Source: Toxonevra muliebris (Eukaryota > Arthropoda > Insecta > Diptera > Pallopteridae). From it: a stretch of 64,000 nt of DNA. The stretch is taken from contig OY829329.1 in NCBI GenBank assembly GCA_963691655.1, positions 21,999,883 to 22,063,882 on the forward strand, read 5' to 3'. The position numbers were made by a program, and so were the translations under genes. The notes beneath the pieces were generated by a model, which did no database searches, was not told the origin of the DNA, and worked only from the letters and a program-made list of their open reading frames with translations. This document shows, piece after piece, positions 46,340-58,434 of this stretch (positions within the stretch are counted from its first letter, which is position 1; the number at the start of each line of letters is the position of its first letter).

Positions 46340-47540
46340 TCTCTATGAATCACATGACTTTATGTTATTTAAATGCCCTTAATAATCACATGCTCTTATT
46401 GCACAGTCGCATTACCCTTTGGCTCACATGCCTTTATGAGTCACATTTTTTGATGAGTCAAATGGCCATGTGAGTTACATACCCATTTGGGTTATATGTC
46501 ATTAAGAGGCATATGCCTCAATAATGCAGAGTTTTTAACGTCTACATTAGCCAAATATTTTTATGAATCATATATTTTTATGGCTCAGAAGTTTTTACTA
46601 GTCACATTATCATTATATGTTGTACTAAATGTTTCTTTGACTCATACTTCTTGTGAGTTGCATGCTCTTATGAGAAAAATGCCTTTATGAATCTCTTTTC
46701 ATTGTGAGCCACATGTTCTTTCTAGTCACATAACTTTACGAACCTTGTCTACTTATGAATCACATGTACTTATGAATCAAGTATACCTCTGGATCATATT
46801 CTCCTATGAGTTCCCCACTCTTATGAACAACATGGTCTTATGAACCTTATGTTTTTGTGAATCACGTATTTTTATGACTCACATGTTTTTATGAGTTGCA
46901 TGCCTTTTGAGTCACGTTTTCTTATGTGTCGTTATGATTCATATTTCTTATGAGTTAAATTTTTATATAAGTGACCTGTCCGTATGAGTCACATGACATT
47001 AAGAGGCATATGTCCAAAGATCAGAATTTTATAGCAATAGTGATATACTGTTAGAAGGCATTTTACGCGTGATATGAACTTATGAGGTAAATGCCGCTAT
47101 GAATCACATTTTATACTGAGTCGCCTATTCTTACGAGTCACATAACTTTATGAATCATGTACTTATGAATCAAATGTACTTATGAATCAAATGTACTTAT
47201 GAATCACATGTACTTAAAAATAAGTTGTACTTATGAATCACATATACTTATGAATCAAATGTAGTTATAAGCCATTTGTTCCTATAAGTTACATACTTTT
47301 ATAAATCACAAGTTTTTATAATTCGTATTTCCTTGTGAATCGCATGGTAATATGAATTTCATGTCTTTATGAGTCAGTATTTTTATAAGTCTTATATATC
47401 TATATTCCATAGCAATTCCTTTATGAGTCATATTTCTTTTGTTCGTATGAGTCATATGTCGTTAAAAGTTTTTCTGAGTGATATTCTCTTATGAGCCAAA
47501 TGTCTATCATAATCTTATGAGTTACAAGTCCTCATGCTTT
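46340..47540. repeat. 17-bp tandem repeat (TTATGAGTCACATGTCC), block 3
   Basis: Third block of the same family. A sub-array at about 47150-47270 is dominated by the variant ACTTATGAATCAAATGT, which brings its core close to the ATGAATC core of the 17-bp array at 4.1-5.7 kb. Confidence 0.92.
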
Positions 47541-47559
47541 GCATGTCCCGATCGAATCA

Positions 47560-50120
47560 ACCTGAGTTTTTAGTTGAATGCTTAAAATATCAAGGTCTGT
47601 TCTTGCTGGCAGCTTTTGCAGATAAGGAGAGTGTCTCGTTCAAGGGCTAAAATTGTTGCCTGTACCTTCGGAAAAAGACTACTCACATAAATCAATTAAG
47701 AAGATTGCATTAAATATAGAAAAAAAAACCTGCAGTAAATTGGCAATGTTAAAATAAACACAACTTGTAGTTATTGTTGTTGCTGTGTTTCTTATTTGTA
47801 CAAAATTACCACATTCCACAGAAGTCCATCAAACTTTGCACAGCCACAGCACCCACCTTTAACACGCAATAAATGTGCAATAGTTGCTATTGAATACATA
47901 CATACATACATTAATGTACATCAGCAACATATTGTCGAAGAAAAAAAAAGCAATCAACTGAAGAAAACAGAAAAAAGATTATTGTGATGCACCATTGGCA
48001 ATTTATTGTATACGATTTTATGTATGTACGTAACTACACGCTCGTACTTCGTTTATGATGCGATTCAAGAGTTGATGGGATTTTGATTTTGCGCGCCACG
48101 CAATGTCAGTAAAATCAAATTTACGAAGCGCGCACAATCAAAATAGTACGACGATGATCACCCGCTGCTGAATACAACACCAGGGCAATACACCAACAAC
48201 ACACCACCAGCAGCATAGCCAACAACAGCATCATCAACTACATTACCTTCACCGGCAGCAGCAGCAACAGCAACAGCATCATCATCAAACTGCAATGTGC
48301 GCCGTACTGCGCGAATGAGTTTTTGTAGCGCTTCCGTGTTGCACGATCGACATGAAGTTTATTGCAGCCAGCCGTACACTGCAGAAAAATGGACAACAAC
48401 GTCGACGAAACGCATATACGATCACCAGCCAAGCCAGATCCATTCATTTATTAGTTGTTGTTGTTGTTGCTGCTATTGCTGCCATGATTGTCTGTCGATA
48501 CTTTTTGCTTGCGCTCATTTTGCCCTCTGTACTCTGATGTGCTGTGGTATGGTGTTGGTTGCAATGGTGAAATGTTGTTGGTGTGCTGCAATAATTTTGC
48601 GCCTCCCTGATTGATTAATTGATATCCAAAGTTAATTGCCTTTCATATTATTTATGAGTTATTTAAAAATTGTTTCTGCTGCTGCTGCTGCTGCGGTCAG
48701 TCGAAAGATTAAAATATTGTGAATGCATCTTGTGAATGCAATTTTAAAGATGCACTGATCATAAACATTGAGTGTGGGGCACACAAACGCACACACACAC
48801 ACTCCACACACACAGAACACGAAGTCATTAGTCGAAAGTTGATTATTTGCAATGCAATAATTTAAGATTTTTCGAAATTTTTCCATGCACTGCAAGAAAT
48901 TTTCAGGCGAATTTTAAGATTACCTGATTAAAGTTGTTTTAATTTTTAGATTTAAGTTCATTTGCTTCGTGAAGTTTTTGAGCGAGAAAAAAAGTTTAAC
49001 AAAGAGCACGGCAGTAACAGTTCAATGTAGCTGGTGTCTCCATGAAATTTTTTTTGGAACTATGGAACTAAGATCTCAAACACTTACTTACAATTCGTCT
49101 GGTCATTGCAAACAATCTAAAGAAAACATTAAACAATCTGAACCAGTTCTGCGACTCCCCCCTCCCCCCTCCATCCCCCGTCGTTGCAATTTTATTTGAG
49201 CTCACCGCCTTCTGAGACCTCTCGAGCTGCGATCGAACATATGGTTGAAAAATATACAATATAGACCAGTGAATTCGATCAACATTTTGTTAGCGGTAAT
49301 GTATAGAGTTTTACGTATAGTCCCATGCCCGTTATGGCCAGCCCGATTGCTAAGAGCTACTTCCCGAGACTAATTTTGTCACCACTAATGGTGAAAAAAT
49401 CGAACTTGTTTCAGGAACTCCTTTATTTTCATGTAAGTCTTTAAGAAATTCGTCTTTCAATTATTGGACAAATAGAAAAAGTTCCACAAAATACCTTTTT
49501 CCTTTATTACGAGGGAACTATTGAACAGAAATCGGTTGCATTTACACAAGGAACTGCGACGTAGGTGAACAGGAATATTGTTGGAAGGAATGACCCGAAA
49601 GTATACCAACCTAAAAGTGAAAAATCGTCACACGAGCCAGATTTTATTAGAAAATGATACATCGCCACAAATTAAAATCAAGGTAGACGAAGTTTACGGG
49701 GACTGTGAGCCATCACATCACACCGCAAAAAGGTGAGCGTCTTTTTTTTATCGAGGAGTAAAAGGATTGAAAGCCGAAGTTAGTGCGAGACTTCCACCCG
49801 CTAAACATCTCTCCTCGTCTGATGGAAAGCTCCTCCCAGAACCACCGTCAAGTATTTCGTCGAGGGAGACCGTCTAAAGCATTACTGTTCAATCGTTCGC
49901 TTTTTTTACGGTTTGGTTCATTGCCGTCTGCTGTGGGGGAGGGTCACTGATACCCTGATTTCTACGTTCTATGCTTAAAAACTGCTGCTTTCCAGTCGCC
50001 AACTTCGATTAACCGTGAGAGCCATTGCATTGCATTGGTCGGGCAGAGGGGTGAAAAGGCGACTGGAACAAGTGCCTGAGCAAGTTTTTATTGGCGGGAG
50101 TTTATCCTTCTGGTTAGATG
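47560..50120. other. Non-coding stretch with CAG/CAT-rich, less AT-rich segment
   Basis: Mostly featureless. About 48030-48620 is noticeably richer in GC and in CAA/CAG/CAT triplets (CAGCAGCAGCAACAGCAACA near 48256), with GTTGTTGTTGTTGTTGCTGC near 48457 and GCTGCTGCTGCTGCTG near 48677. Short open frames exist on both strands but none begins and ends convincingly. A CA run lies near 48790-48803. The 49.2-50.1 kb segment may be decayed transposon. Confidence 0.5.
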
Positions 50121-50129
50121 GGCATGGTC

Positions 50130-50905
50130 TCATGGCATTCTTTTCTTTTTCTTGTACGTTGGCAGGTGGAATTCTTCATAGATACCGCAGAACTCCTGTT
50201 CTTATCCGGTTATATCGGATTCCTGCCGACTAAAACCACCTACTTCCTCTTCTACCTCACACCCCGAGGGATTACCAGTTGGTATTACTTCGCAAAACTG
50301 GTTCAGCGTTATGCTGTTACTCGATTATGGTTTTGGTGACGTGTCATCCGCTTCTGTTGTTTGGAGCTATTTGTGTTGTGCCAACAACTGTTTATTGTTG
50401 ATCACCCATTCTCGTCGTCTTCTGTATTTGCGATATTTCGTTATGCGCGTTCGGCTTTAAGTGCGGATTCCGCATTTTTCAACAATGTTACAATGTTTTT
50501 CGTCATCTTGTATACTGCATTCTACTTCTCTACCGTTTCGCCGTTCTGTGCTATCAAGTTCGCTACCATGTGGGGTTCCCCAAAAGCTCACTCTAGTTCT
50601 TCTCTACTGCTGTTGAAGCGTGGGTAGTGCAAAATAATGTGCGTTGAGTCCTCGGATTCGTTCGCGCAACTCGGGCAGATCAGGTCATCTTCAAGTTTAA
50701 GTCAAAATTATAGAGCTTGCTGAGGCTGTGACTCGTGTGGAGGAATGCGTAAAATCTTAACGGAAGATTTCAGCAAGTCAAATCTTTCCGCGTGTAAGTT
50801 GCCGTGTTTGCTCAGTTCGGAATAAAAATACATTTGCCTAAACACTTTCAAGACAGAGAAGTTTAAGCAAAATGGATTTTCCATAGATTCATCGCTTTGG
50901 GTCAA
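50130..50905 (-). pseudogene. R1-like LINE remnant, copy D (C-terminus and 3' UTR)
   Basis: On the minus strand from about 50720 to 50400, a frame-broken sequence reads LYNFDLNLKDDLICPSC, then ANESEDSTHIILHYPRFNSS, then YKMTKNIVTLLKNAESAL and KAERA. This corresponds to the C-terminal zinc-knuckle-like region and tail of R1-type ORF2. Downstream (50330 to 50150 on the minus strand) are TACCAACTGGTAATCCCTCG, GAAGAGGAAGTAGGTGG, GAATCCGATATAACCGGA and CACCTGCCAACGTAC, matching the 3' UTRs of copies A and B. The part toward 50905 may be further upstream ORF2 but is less certain. Confidence 0.8.
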
Positions 50906-53060
50906 ATTTTGGTCCACGCCAAAACAATGGACTGAAAAAGGTGCGGACTGAGAAAGCTGAGAAAATTTTTCGCCAAATTAGGAGGTCATCTCAGCCGTAA
51001 ACGATTATTTTGGAGATCTGAACACCAATTACTATTTGGAGAGGCTAAGAAGTTAGAGCATCGCTGCAAAAAGTGTACAGAACTCATTGCTCTTCTATGT
51101 TAGATTCAAAAGATTTAAATTTAATCTCGTATAAATCGAATGAGTCTCAATAAATTCGCTTATCAATTTTTGCTCAAGTTGTAAAAAAAAAATTTCAGAA
51201 TATTCTGGTTTCAAGTAAAGAAACAGTGAGATTGTTTTATAGTGATGCTGTAATGGGACGAGCAATCAATGGAAGGCAACTATTGGTACTTTAGTAGAAA
51301 TAAATAAATAAAAAGATTTTCGGGTATACTATGAGTCATTTCAGCAGGCGAGAAATTTTGTTTGAGTCAATTTACATAAGTCGAAAACCTAATTGAAGAC
51401 ACTTGCATTAGGTGGATCGGCGACATCGTTTAGCGAAACAAAATATAAGGGGCTACATTTCCATTAATTAGAGAGCTTCCGAGATTATTCTATATCGGTC
51501 GTTTGTTTCTTTCCAGTAGCAGTAAAATATTCATATTCGTTTTAAATAATATTTAAAACGAGCTATTCAATAGTTGTGCTGTCATTCAAGCGGATCCAAG
51601 AGAGCGGATCCTTGAAACTTATCGACATCAAATTTCGCTGGGTTTTTTTTTTTTAAATGTGGTATTACACCAGTGGGTTTTTTTCGAGATTCAACATTTA
51701 ATAGTTTGAGTTTTTGGTTTGTGCGAAACTCTGCGCCTATCTAATCCTATTATATTTCGGGCCAAATTATTCATTTGATTTTTCAAAAGTTTAAACTTCT
51801 GCTTTCATCAACCGTACCGCAAAATTAAAATGCTGAAAAAAAAATTATAAATAATATTAATAATAAAATAATAGTAATAATTACTGTCAAACAATAGAAA
51901 ATTAATTGCAAAACAATCAACGTTTCATTAACCAAAAACCAAAACAAAAAGCATAGCAAAAAATGAATTTGACATAATTCAAATGCAGAAATTGTGCGGC
52001 GTATAAAAGTATGACGTGCGTTATCACCAAAACAACAACAACTACCATAACAAGTGTAGTAGGCATTTAGTCAGACAGGCAGGCAGTTAGGCAGTCAATT
52101 GCAGCTACTTACCACTAAACCTTACCTGCATCCCTGCGTTGCCACTCGCTTCCAAACATTTTTCTAGCCATTCGATTGGAAAATATTTAATTAATTTTTT
52201 CCAATAAATGGAATCAACAAAGGACACACACAAAAAAAAATAATAACAAACAAATCGTGTAATCTCCATTTGTGACTCACGCTCTTGTTTTACTGATTAA
52301 TACTCATTGAAAAGTGGTGGGTTTTTTCTACCCCCACTTATCAACCAGTGAGTCAAAATTTGTCCATTGAATTGAAATGATATATTAACACCGCCATTAT
52401 TTTTGAAAAAAAAAACGAAACGTTTTGGAGCTTGTCGCTCAATTAATGGCCCATAGACGAGACAGGACATACTCAAATACACACCAGTTACTTTCCACTA
52501 CTGTCACAGCCCTCATATTGGTTGAGGCCTGCAGACTCCTTCTCTCTACACTGAAATATTCTGTAAATTTAAGTTTTATGCAACAAATACAAAATACATT
52601 CAAATTATATATGACGATAATGACGAAATGACATTTAGAATGTTGGCATTATTTATATATACCTACATATAAATTTTTGTTTGCATTAAAAAACGCAGCA
52701 GCAATAAAAATTACAGTACATTTAAAGTAATGACAAAATGGCGTCGAAAGCTATTGCGGCCAAAAATAAAACTGATTGTCAAATAAACAAAAATATTAAA
52801 AAAAAAAAAATGTCACACAACAAAATGAATAACTATACAAAAGAATTTCGAGTTGATCTTATTCGACTTATTGCTACGCTATACAGTTTTTTAATTCTCT
52901 ATTACCTTAAAATGTTCTCCAAAATTCATAATTGATCAATAAATGTATATATTTATTAGTACGATTGATAAAATAAAATGTTCTCTTTCTCACCAATATG
53001 AGCCAGCAAGAAATTCAATTAACTTAATTGGTAAAAATATAATAATATCCAGAGTTACAA
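50906..53060. other. AT-rich non-coding stretch
   Basis: No gene is recognisable. It contains short AAATAATATTAATAATA-type simple sequence near 51848-51880 and AGGCAGGCAGTTAGGCAG near 52078. No transposon motif could be read. Confidence 0.55.
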
Positions 53061-53063
53061 TTT

Positions 53064-53678
53064 CATTACAATTACATTACATTACAATTACATTACAATT
53101 ACATTACAATTACATTACAATTACATTACAATTACATTACAATTACATTACAATTACATTACAATTACATTACAATTACATTACAACTACATTACAATTA
53201 CATTACAATTACTTTACAATTACATTACAATTACATTACAATTACATTACAATTACATTACAATTACATTACAACTACATTACAATTACATTACAATTAC
53301 ATTACAATTACATTACAATTACATTACAATTACATTACAATTACATTACAATTACATTACAATTACATTACAATTACATTACAATTACATTACAATTACA
53401 TTACAATTACATTACAATTACATTACAATTACATTACAATTACATTACAATTACATTACAATTACATTACAATTACATTACAATTACATTACAATTACAT
53501 TACAATTACATTACAATTACATTACAATTACATTACAATTACATTACAATTACATTACAATTACATTACAATTACATTACAATTACATTACAATTACATT
53601 ACAATTACATTACAATTACATTACAATTACATTACAATTACATTACAATTACATTACAATTGCATTACAATTACATTA
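53064..53678. repeat. 11-bp satellite (ATTACATTACA)n
   Basis: About 55 nearly identical copies of the 11-mer CATTACAATTA, with a handful of single-base variants (ACAACTAC near 53184 and 53270, ACTTTAC near 53210, ATTGCATT near 53660). The unit length is not divisible by three and the plus strand of the unit has no stop in any phase. The array therefore creates a 272-codon open frame (52943-53761) repeating ITITLQLHYNY, which is an artefact. Confidence 0.98.
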
Positions 53679-54540
53679 TCTTCGATCTGAAATCTGTGCA
53701 AAAAATCACACCAATTATTTTTACTTATGCAAACTATCAATCTAAATATAAAGGCGTCTAAATAACCTGATGTAGGGTACAAAAAAATTGATGAAAACCA
53801 ACAAAAACAAATTTTAAATTATGTAAATTAAACAAAGCAAAAAAAATTAAAAATAATAATAGCAATAAAATGCGGCACAACTAAATAAAGGTACTTAATA
53901 TTATTATTTATTTTTTGTTATTTTGCATCTATTGAGTAGTACTCACTTTGTAATGGCTAATGGAATGCCTACACTTCATGCACATATCGTATAAGTGTAA
54001 CGAATTGATTTTTTGTTTGAATTGGCAATACACTCCTCAATATCTCGTTGCGCATGAATGAATACAATTGGCAGGCAAGCCAAGCCAAGCCAAGCCAAGC
54101 CACGATATAAACTGTATATATATTTTATTTTAATGGTCACATTAATGGACACAAATCAAAGTTGTCATTAGCGAAATGTCAACAACAAAACAACAATAAC
54201 AATTGCACTTAATGAAATATCACTAGCTATTGAAATGTGGAAACATATTTTTGGCAGCATATACTATAAAGCATATGGTTGAATAGTTTCTAGAATATAA
54301 ATACATCCCCAATACATACTTAAATACTCGCGTAAATGAAGTAGAATTTTAGGCTGAAAAAAACCTATGCGTTGAAGTGAATTTTTGAGTTTTTTTGTAT
54401 AATTTATGATTATATATGTAGTTTGACAATATATTTTGAAATTATTTAGTGTAACATTAAAATTTAATGGAGAGTAAATGAAGGGGTCGAAAATGAGATG
54501 TTAACAGGCAGTATCACATAAAAAAGTGTTTGGAAATATG
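53679..54540. other. AT-rich non-coding stretch
   Basis: No gene is seen. It includes five tandem CAAGC pentamers at 54076-54100. Confidence 0.6.
54076..54100. repeat. (CAAGC)5 pentanucleotide repeat
   Basis: Five perfect tandem copies. Confidence 0.93.
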
Positions 54541-55690
54541 AAGTGATAAGAAAATTATGAAAAAGTTGTGAGGAAGAGGTAAGGAAGCGGTAGGGAAGGT
54601 GTTCAGAAGACATGAAGTAGTAGTTTAAACTGAAAAAAAGTCAAGAAGGCTGAAGGAATTAGAAAATTTTAAAAAAGTTGTAGGGAAGGGGTAAAGAAGG
54701 GCTAAGGAAGGTGTCAAGAATTGGTAAGAAGGTGCCAAGAAGTGGAAGAGAAAGAATAAAAAGTTATAAAGCAGCAGCAGATACATTTTCAGTTGACTTC
54801 AGTGGACTCGCTTTTCTTCGCCACTTCTCTACTGCTTCCTTACACCCTCTTTAACCCTTCCCTACCTCTTATTTACCGCTTCCAAATAATTTTTTAAAAC
54901 TATATGTTGAAATGTCTTTTTTTTTAGTAATTTATAAATTTTTAAATTAAATTTGTGAGGAAGGAGTAAGGAAGCAGTAGGGAAGGGGTAAAGAAGATAT
55001 ACTGAAGAAGTTTGAAGTGAAAAAATCAAAAACTCGAAAGGAATTAGAAATTCTTTAAAAAAAGTTATAGGGAAGGGGTAAAGAAGGGGTAGGGAAGGTG
55101 TCAAGAACTGGTAAAGAAATGATAAAAAGGTGTAAAGCAGCAATGGATATATTTACAGCAGACTGAGTATGCTGAAAGTGTGGAGCACTTTTTTCCTCAC
55201 TTCTTTGTTCATTTGTTACACCGTCTTATTTAACGCTTCCATATAATTTAAAATAAAATTTAAGACTATACGTGGAAATGCTTTTTTTCAAAGCAATTTA
55301 TAGAATTTGAAACAATTTAGTATGGAAAAATCCGAGTAAGATTAGCCTGAAAAGTAAAAAAATGTAAAAAAAAAGTTTAAAGTATGAAGAAAAGAAGCGA
55401 TTGAGAAGGGGTAAAAATGATTTTAGGGACAATTTTATGTAAAAGATTTATCAAGAAGTTTGAAATGATAAAAAAATGTTGAAAAAGTTGTGAGGAAGGG
55501 GTAAAGAAGCGGTAGGGAAGGGGTAAAAAGATATCCAGAATGAGTCTAAAGTGAAAAAAGGATTAAAAAACTTAAATGCATTTACAAATTTTAGAGAATT
55601 TATATGAAAACAGTGAAGAAGGGGTATGGAAGGTATCAAGAAGGGTTAAAAAAATATTTAAAAAGAGGTGAAAAGCAACAGTAGATATAT
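54540..55690 (+). repeat. Complex satellite (GGTAAAGAAG core), forward block 1
   Basis: Purine-rich monomers with the order TTGTRAGGAAGGGGTAAAG, AAGCGGTAGGGAAGG and an A-rich linker containing TGAAAAAA. A pyrimidine-rich inverted piece (54815-54890) interrupts it. Minus-strand frames (54862-55143, 55451-55639) rich in FPTASLPLPH are translations of the monomer. Confidence 0.85.
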
Positions 55691-55699
55691 TTCCAGAAG

Positions 55700-56030
55700 A
55701 GTGGGCTAGCCAGCTTCACAACTCCTTCTTTACCATTTCTCTACAGCTGTCTTACACTTTTTTTACCTTTCAACCTTTTTTACCGCTTCTATACAATTTT
55801 TTTTTATCTCTTCATCCTTTTTGATTCGTCGGGTAGGTCCATTTGACCATTTTCTCAGTTATTTCTTTATTCCTTGTCTACCGCTTCTTTACCTCTTCCT
55901 TTCCGTTTCTTTACAATTTTGTTATCACTTTATATTTTTACCTCGTCAACTATCTTTTGGCTGCATATTATAACTTCCTAAGCCCTTCTCTACCCCTTCT
56001 TTAGCCCTTCCTTAACACTTTTTCAGCCTA
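55700..56030 (-). repeat. Complex satellite, inverted block
   Basis: The same monomer on the opposite strand: CTACCGCTTCTTTACC, CTTCTCTACCCCTTC and CCTTCCTTAACAC words replace the purine-rich forms. The orientation switch occurs at about 55.69-55.73 kb. Confidence 0.85.
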
Positions 56031-56039
56031 TTTCATATG

Positions 56040-57080
56040 TTAAGAGTAGCACTCTTAAAAATACTTAGTTCATATACATATGTGAATAAAGATGCATACT
56101 CTATAAATATAAATATGTATTTTTACTATCTCTTTGTCAAATTTTCAATTTCTACTAATCACATAAATCTGACATAAAAATCTTAACATACAAACATACA
56201 TAAATACGTCTTTCACATACTCAAATGCTCATATACTAATCACATTTACTGCAATTGGCATTTTCTAATGTCTACTACTACCAACTAACAGTTTTTGACA
56301 TATATGTAGAGAATTTCAAAATATCATAAGTAAATAAGTAAAAAATGTACTGATGCATGCAAAAATATTTCTTTAAAAAAAAAAATAAACTGAAAATCAT
56401 AAAGTACTACATACGAATATATTGAAGACTAAGACACAATCTTTTTGTGAAAATCATCTTACAATTAAATGCATTCTGTCAATGTCAAAGACAAACAGAC
56501 AGACAGACATACATACATACATGAATGAAAATTGGAATGCAATTGCTGTTACAAGAAATAATACAACAAATATCAAAGTGAAGAAGTAGTTAGTAGTATT
56601 TAGAATTTTCTTCTTCAAAAATCGTTGATGCACTAATACTAGTATATAAAAAAAAAATAATTTATATTCCCTTAAGTATTGAAAATTCAAATACTCAGGC
56701 AATTGTGTAAAAGGATTTTTAGAATTACCACATACATTTATACGTACGAATGAACACTGAATCCTTTTTTTTACTTATTTTACTTTTAGTTTTTGCAATT
56801 GATAGATATTCAAGTAGATTTTTACATTAAACTGAATTTGAAGTTTGTGGCTGCCCCAAAATGATTCAAATTTCTCTCTTCTCTTATATTCACCTGCATA
56901 ATATAAATGTAAAATGGCTAGCTTAAAATATATTTATTTGATTTTAAAATGAATGTGAGCTTGAAAGGTTATCTGGTTTTCTAGTTCATCAACATCATCT
57001 TTATCATTTTGCTTTCAACTACATAAACTCTGAAGTTTATACATTTTGAAGCTAAATGGAACAAAATGCTTATACTTCCT
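56040..57080. other. AT-rich non-coding stretch between satellite blocks
   Basis: No gene is seen. CAGACAGACAGACATACATACATACATG lies near 56495-56522. Confidence 0.6.
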
Positions 57081-57084
57081 TATA

Positions 57085-57965
57085 TAGTAGGCCTTCTTTA
57101 CCGCTGCTTTACCCCTTCCTGATAGTTTTTATAGCGTTTCTTTGACTCTTAACCCTTGTTGTCTCTTACTGTTGGTTTAGATTTTTATTCTAGCTTTCGT
57201 AGCTCTTCTCTATCGCTTCTTTACCCTTTACTTATATATTTTCTAATATTTTTGTCATTCTTGCATCTTACTGGCTTCTATTGCTTACTTAAATCTACTT
57301 ACTGTTGCTTCCTTACCTCTTATATTCCTTATTTATTGTTTTTTTACTCCATACTTACAGTTTTTTCACATTTTCTTTAATTTTCATTTTTGCTGGTATT
57401 TAAGATTACTTTGAATTTATACTGAAGCTTTCTTACCTCTTCCTTAAACCGTTTTAATCGATTCTTTATTCCTTCCTTGCAGTTTTTCCAGCATTTCAAA
57501 AATCATTCATTTTTATGATTTCCCTTCAATTTAAGCTACCGCTCCCTTTCTCTTTTTTAGCCCTTCTCTGTCTCTTCTTTACCCCTTCCCCACAACTTTT
57601 CGATAAATTTCTTGCACCTCAATCTTGGCGGCTCTCTTGGTTTACTGAGAATTTGTGCTAGCGCTTTTTCTAGATTTCCCCAAGTGTTTCTTAATCTTCT
57701 TTAACCATACTTGTCCTTTCCTTATAGTTTCCCAGCATTTTATTGACTCTTTACCTTTGCTGCTTTTAATTGTTTTTTAAGATTTTTATTCTTGCTTGTC
57801 TAACTCTTTTCTATTGCCTTCTTACCTCATTCCTTAAAATTTCTTTTTAGAATTTTTGGAGTTTCTTCTTTAGTTAGAGTCTTACTTGCTGTCTTACTTC
57901 TTTCGTAGGCCTTCTCTATCGCTTCTCAACTCTTTTCTTATACTTTTCTCCATTTTTTTTTTTAA
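57085..57965 (-). repeat. Complex satellite, inverted block (continued)
   Basis: Pyrimidine-rich diverged monomers such as CTTTACCGCTGCTTTACC, TAGCCCTTCTCTGTCTCTTC and TTTACCCCTTCCCCACAAC, with TTTTTATTCTTGCT linkers. Frames such as 57156-57380 are repeat translations. Confidence 0.82.
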
Positions 57966-58149
57966 CTACTCTACCATACTAATATTTATTGCATATCTAG
58001 AGATTTACTTTTGGTTGCATACCTCTGCATTTGTTTCGGAAAATATTGTAAAATGCTTCTAAACAAGAAAGAAGTGACCCGCATTTTACACTGATTCGCT
58101 CGTAACGGCTTATTAGGAGCATTTTCCGAATTTTTTTTTTCCAACCATT

Positions 58150-58430
58150 TTTTTTTGTGCTTTTTTTGGAATTAAACTAAAAGGAGATCAATTACTCGAG
58201 GAATCATTCCAACTAAATTGGAATTTAATTCCAAGAAAGTAATTGATTACACTTAAATATTAAATTCCTTTCTAGTCAATTACATTTTCAATTCCTTTAA
58301 GGAATTGATATATTTCTAATTACAAAATACAATTTCTTGTAATGGAATCGAAAATTTTTTCAATTCCATTACCTAGGAATTTAAAAATTTTAATTACCGT
58401 TTACAATTCTTTGTAATGGAATTGAATTTT
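58150..58430. repeat. Palindromic GTAATGGAATTG / CAATTCCATTAC cluster
   Basis: Words AATTCCATTAC, TGTAATGGAATTG, AATTGGAATTTAATTCC and TCAATTCCTTTAAGGAATTG occur repeatedly in both orientations, giving many short self-complementary segments. It interrupts the satellite. The words overlap in composition with the 11-bp satellite at 53.1 kb. Confidence 0.75.
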
Positions 58431-58434
58431 GTAT

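Noticed and set aside
39930..47540. Possible CRISPR-like repeat array
   Set aside because: The 17-bp units are directly tandem with no unique spacers, and the host is clearly eukaryotic.
52943..53761. 272-codon plus-strand open frame, the longest in the window
   Set aside because: It is created by an 11-bp satellite that has no stop codon on this strand. The product is a pure 11-residue repeat with unremarkable flanks.
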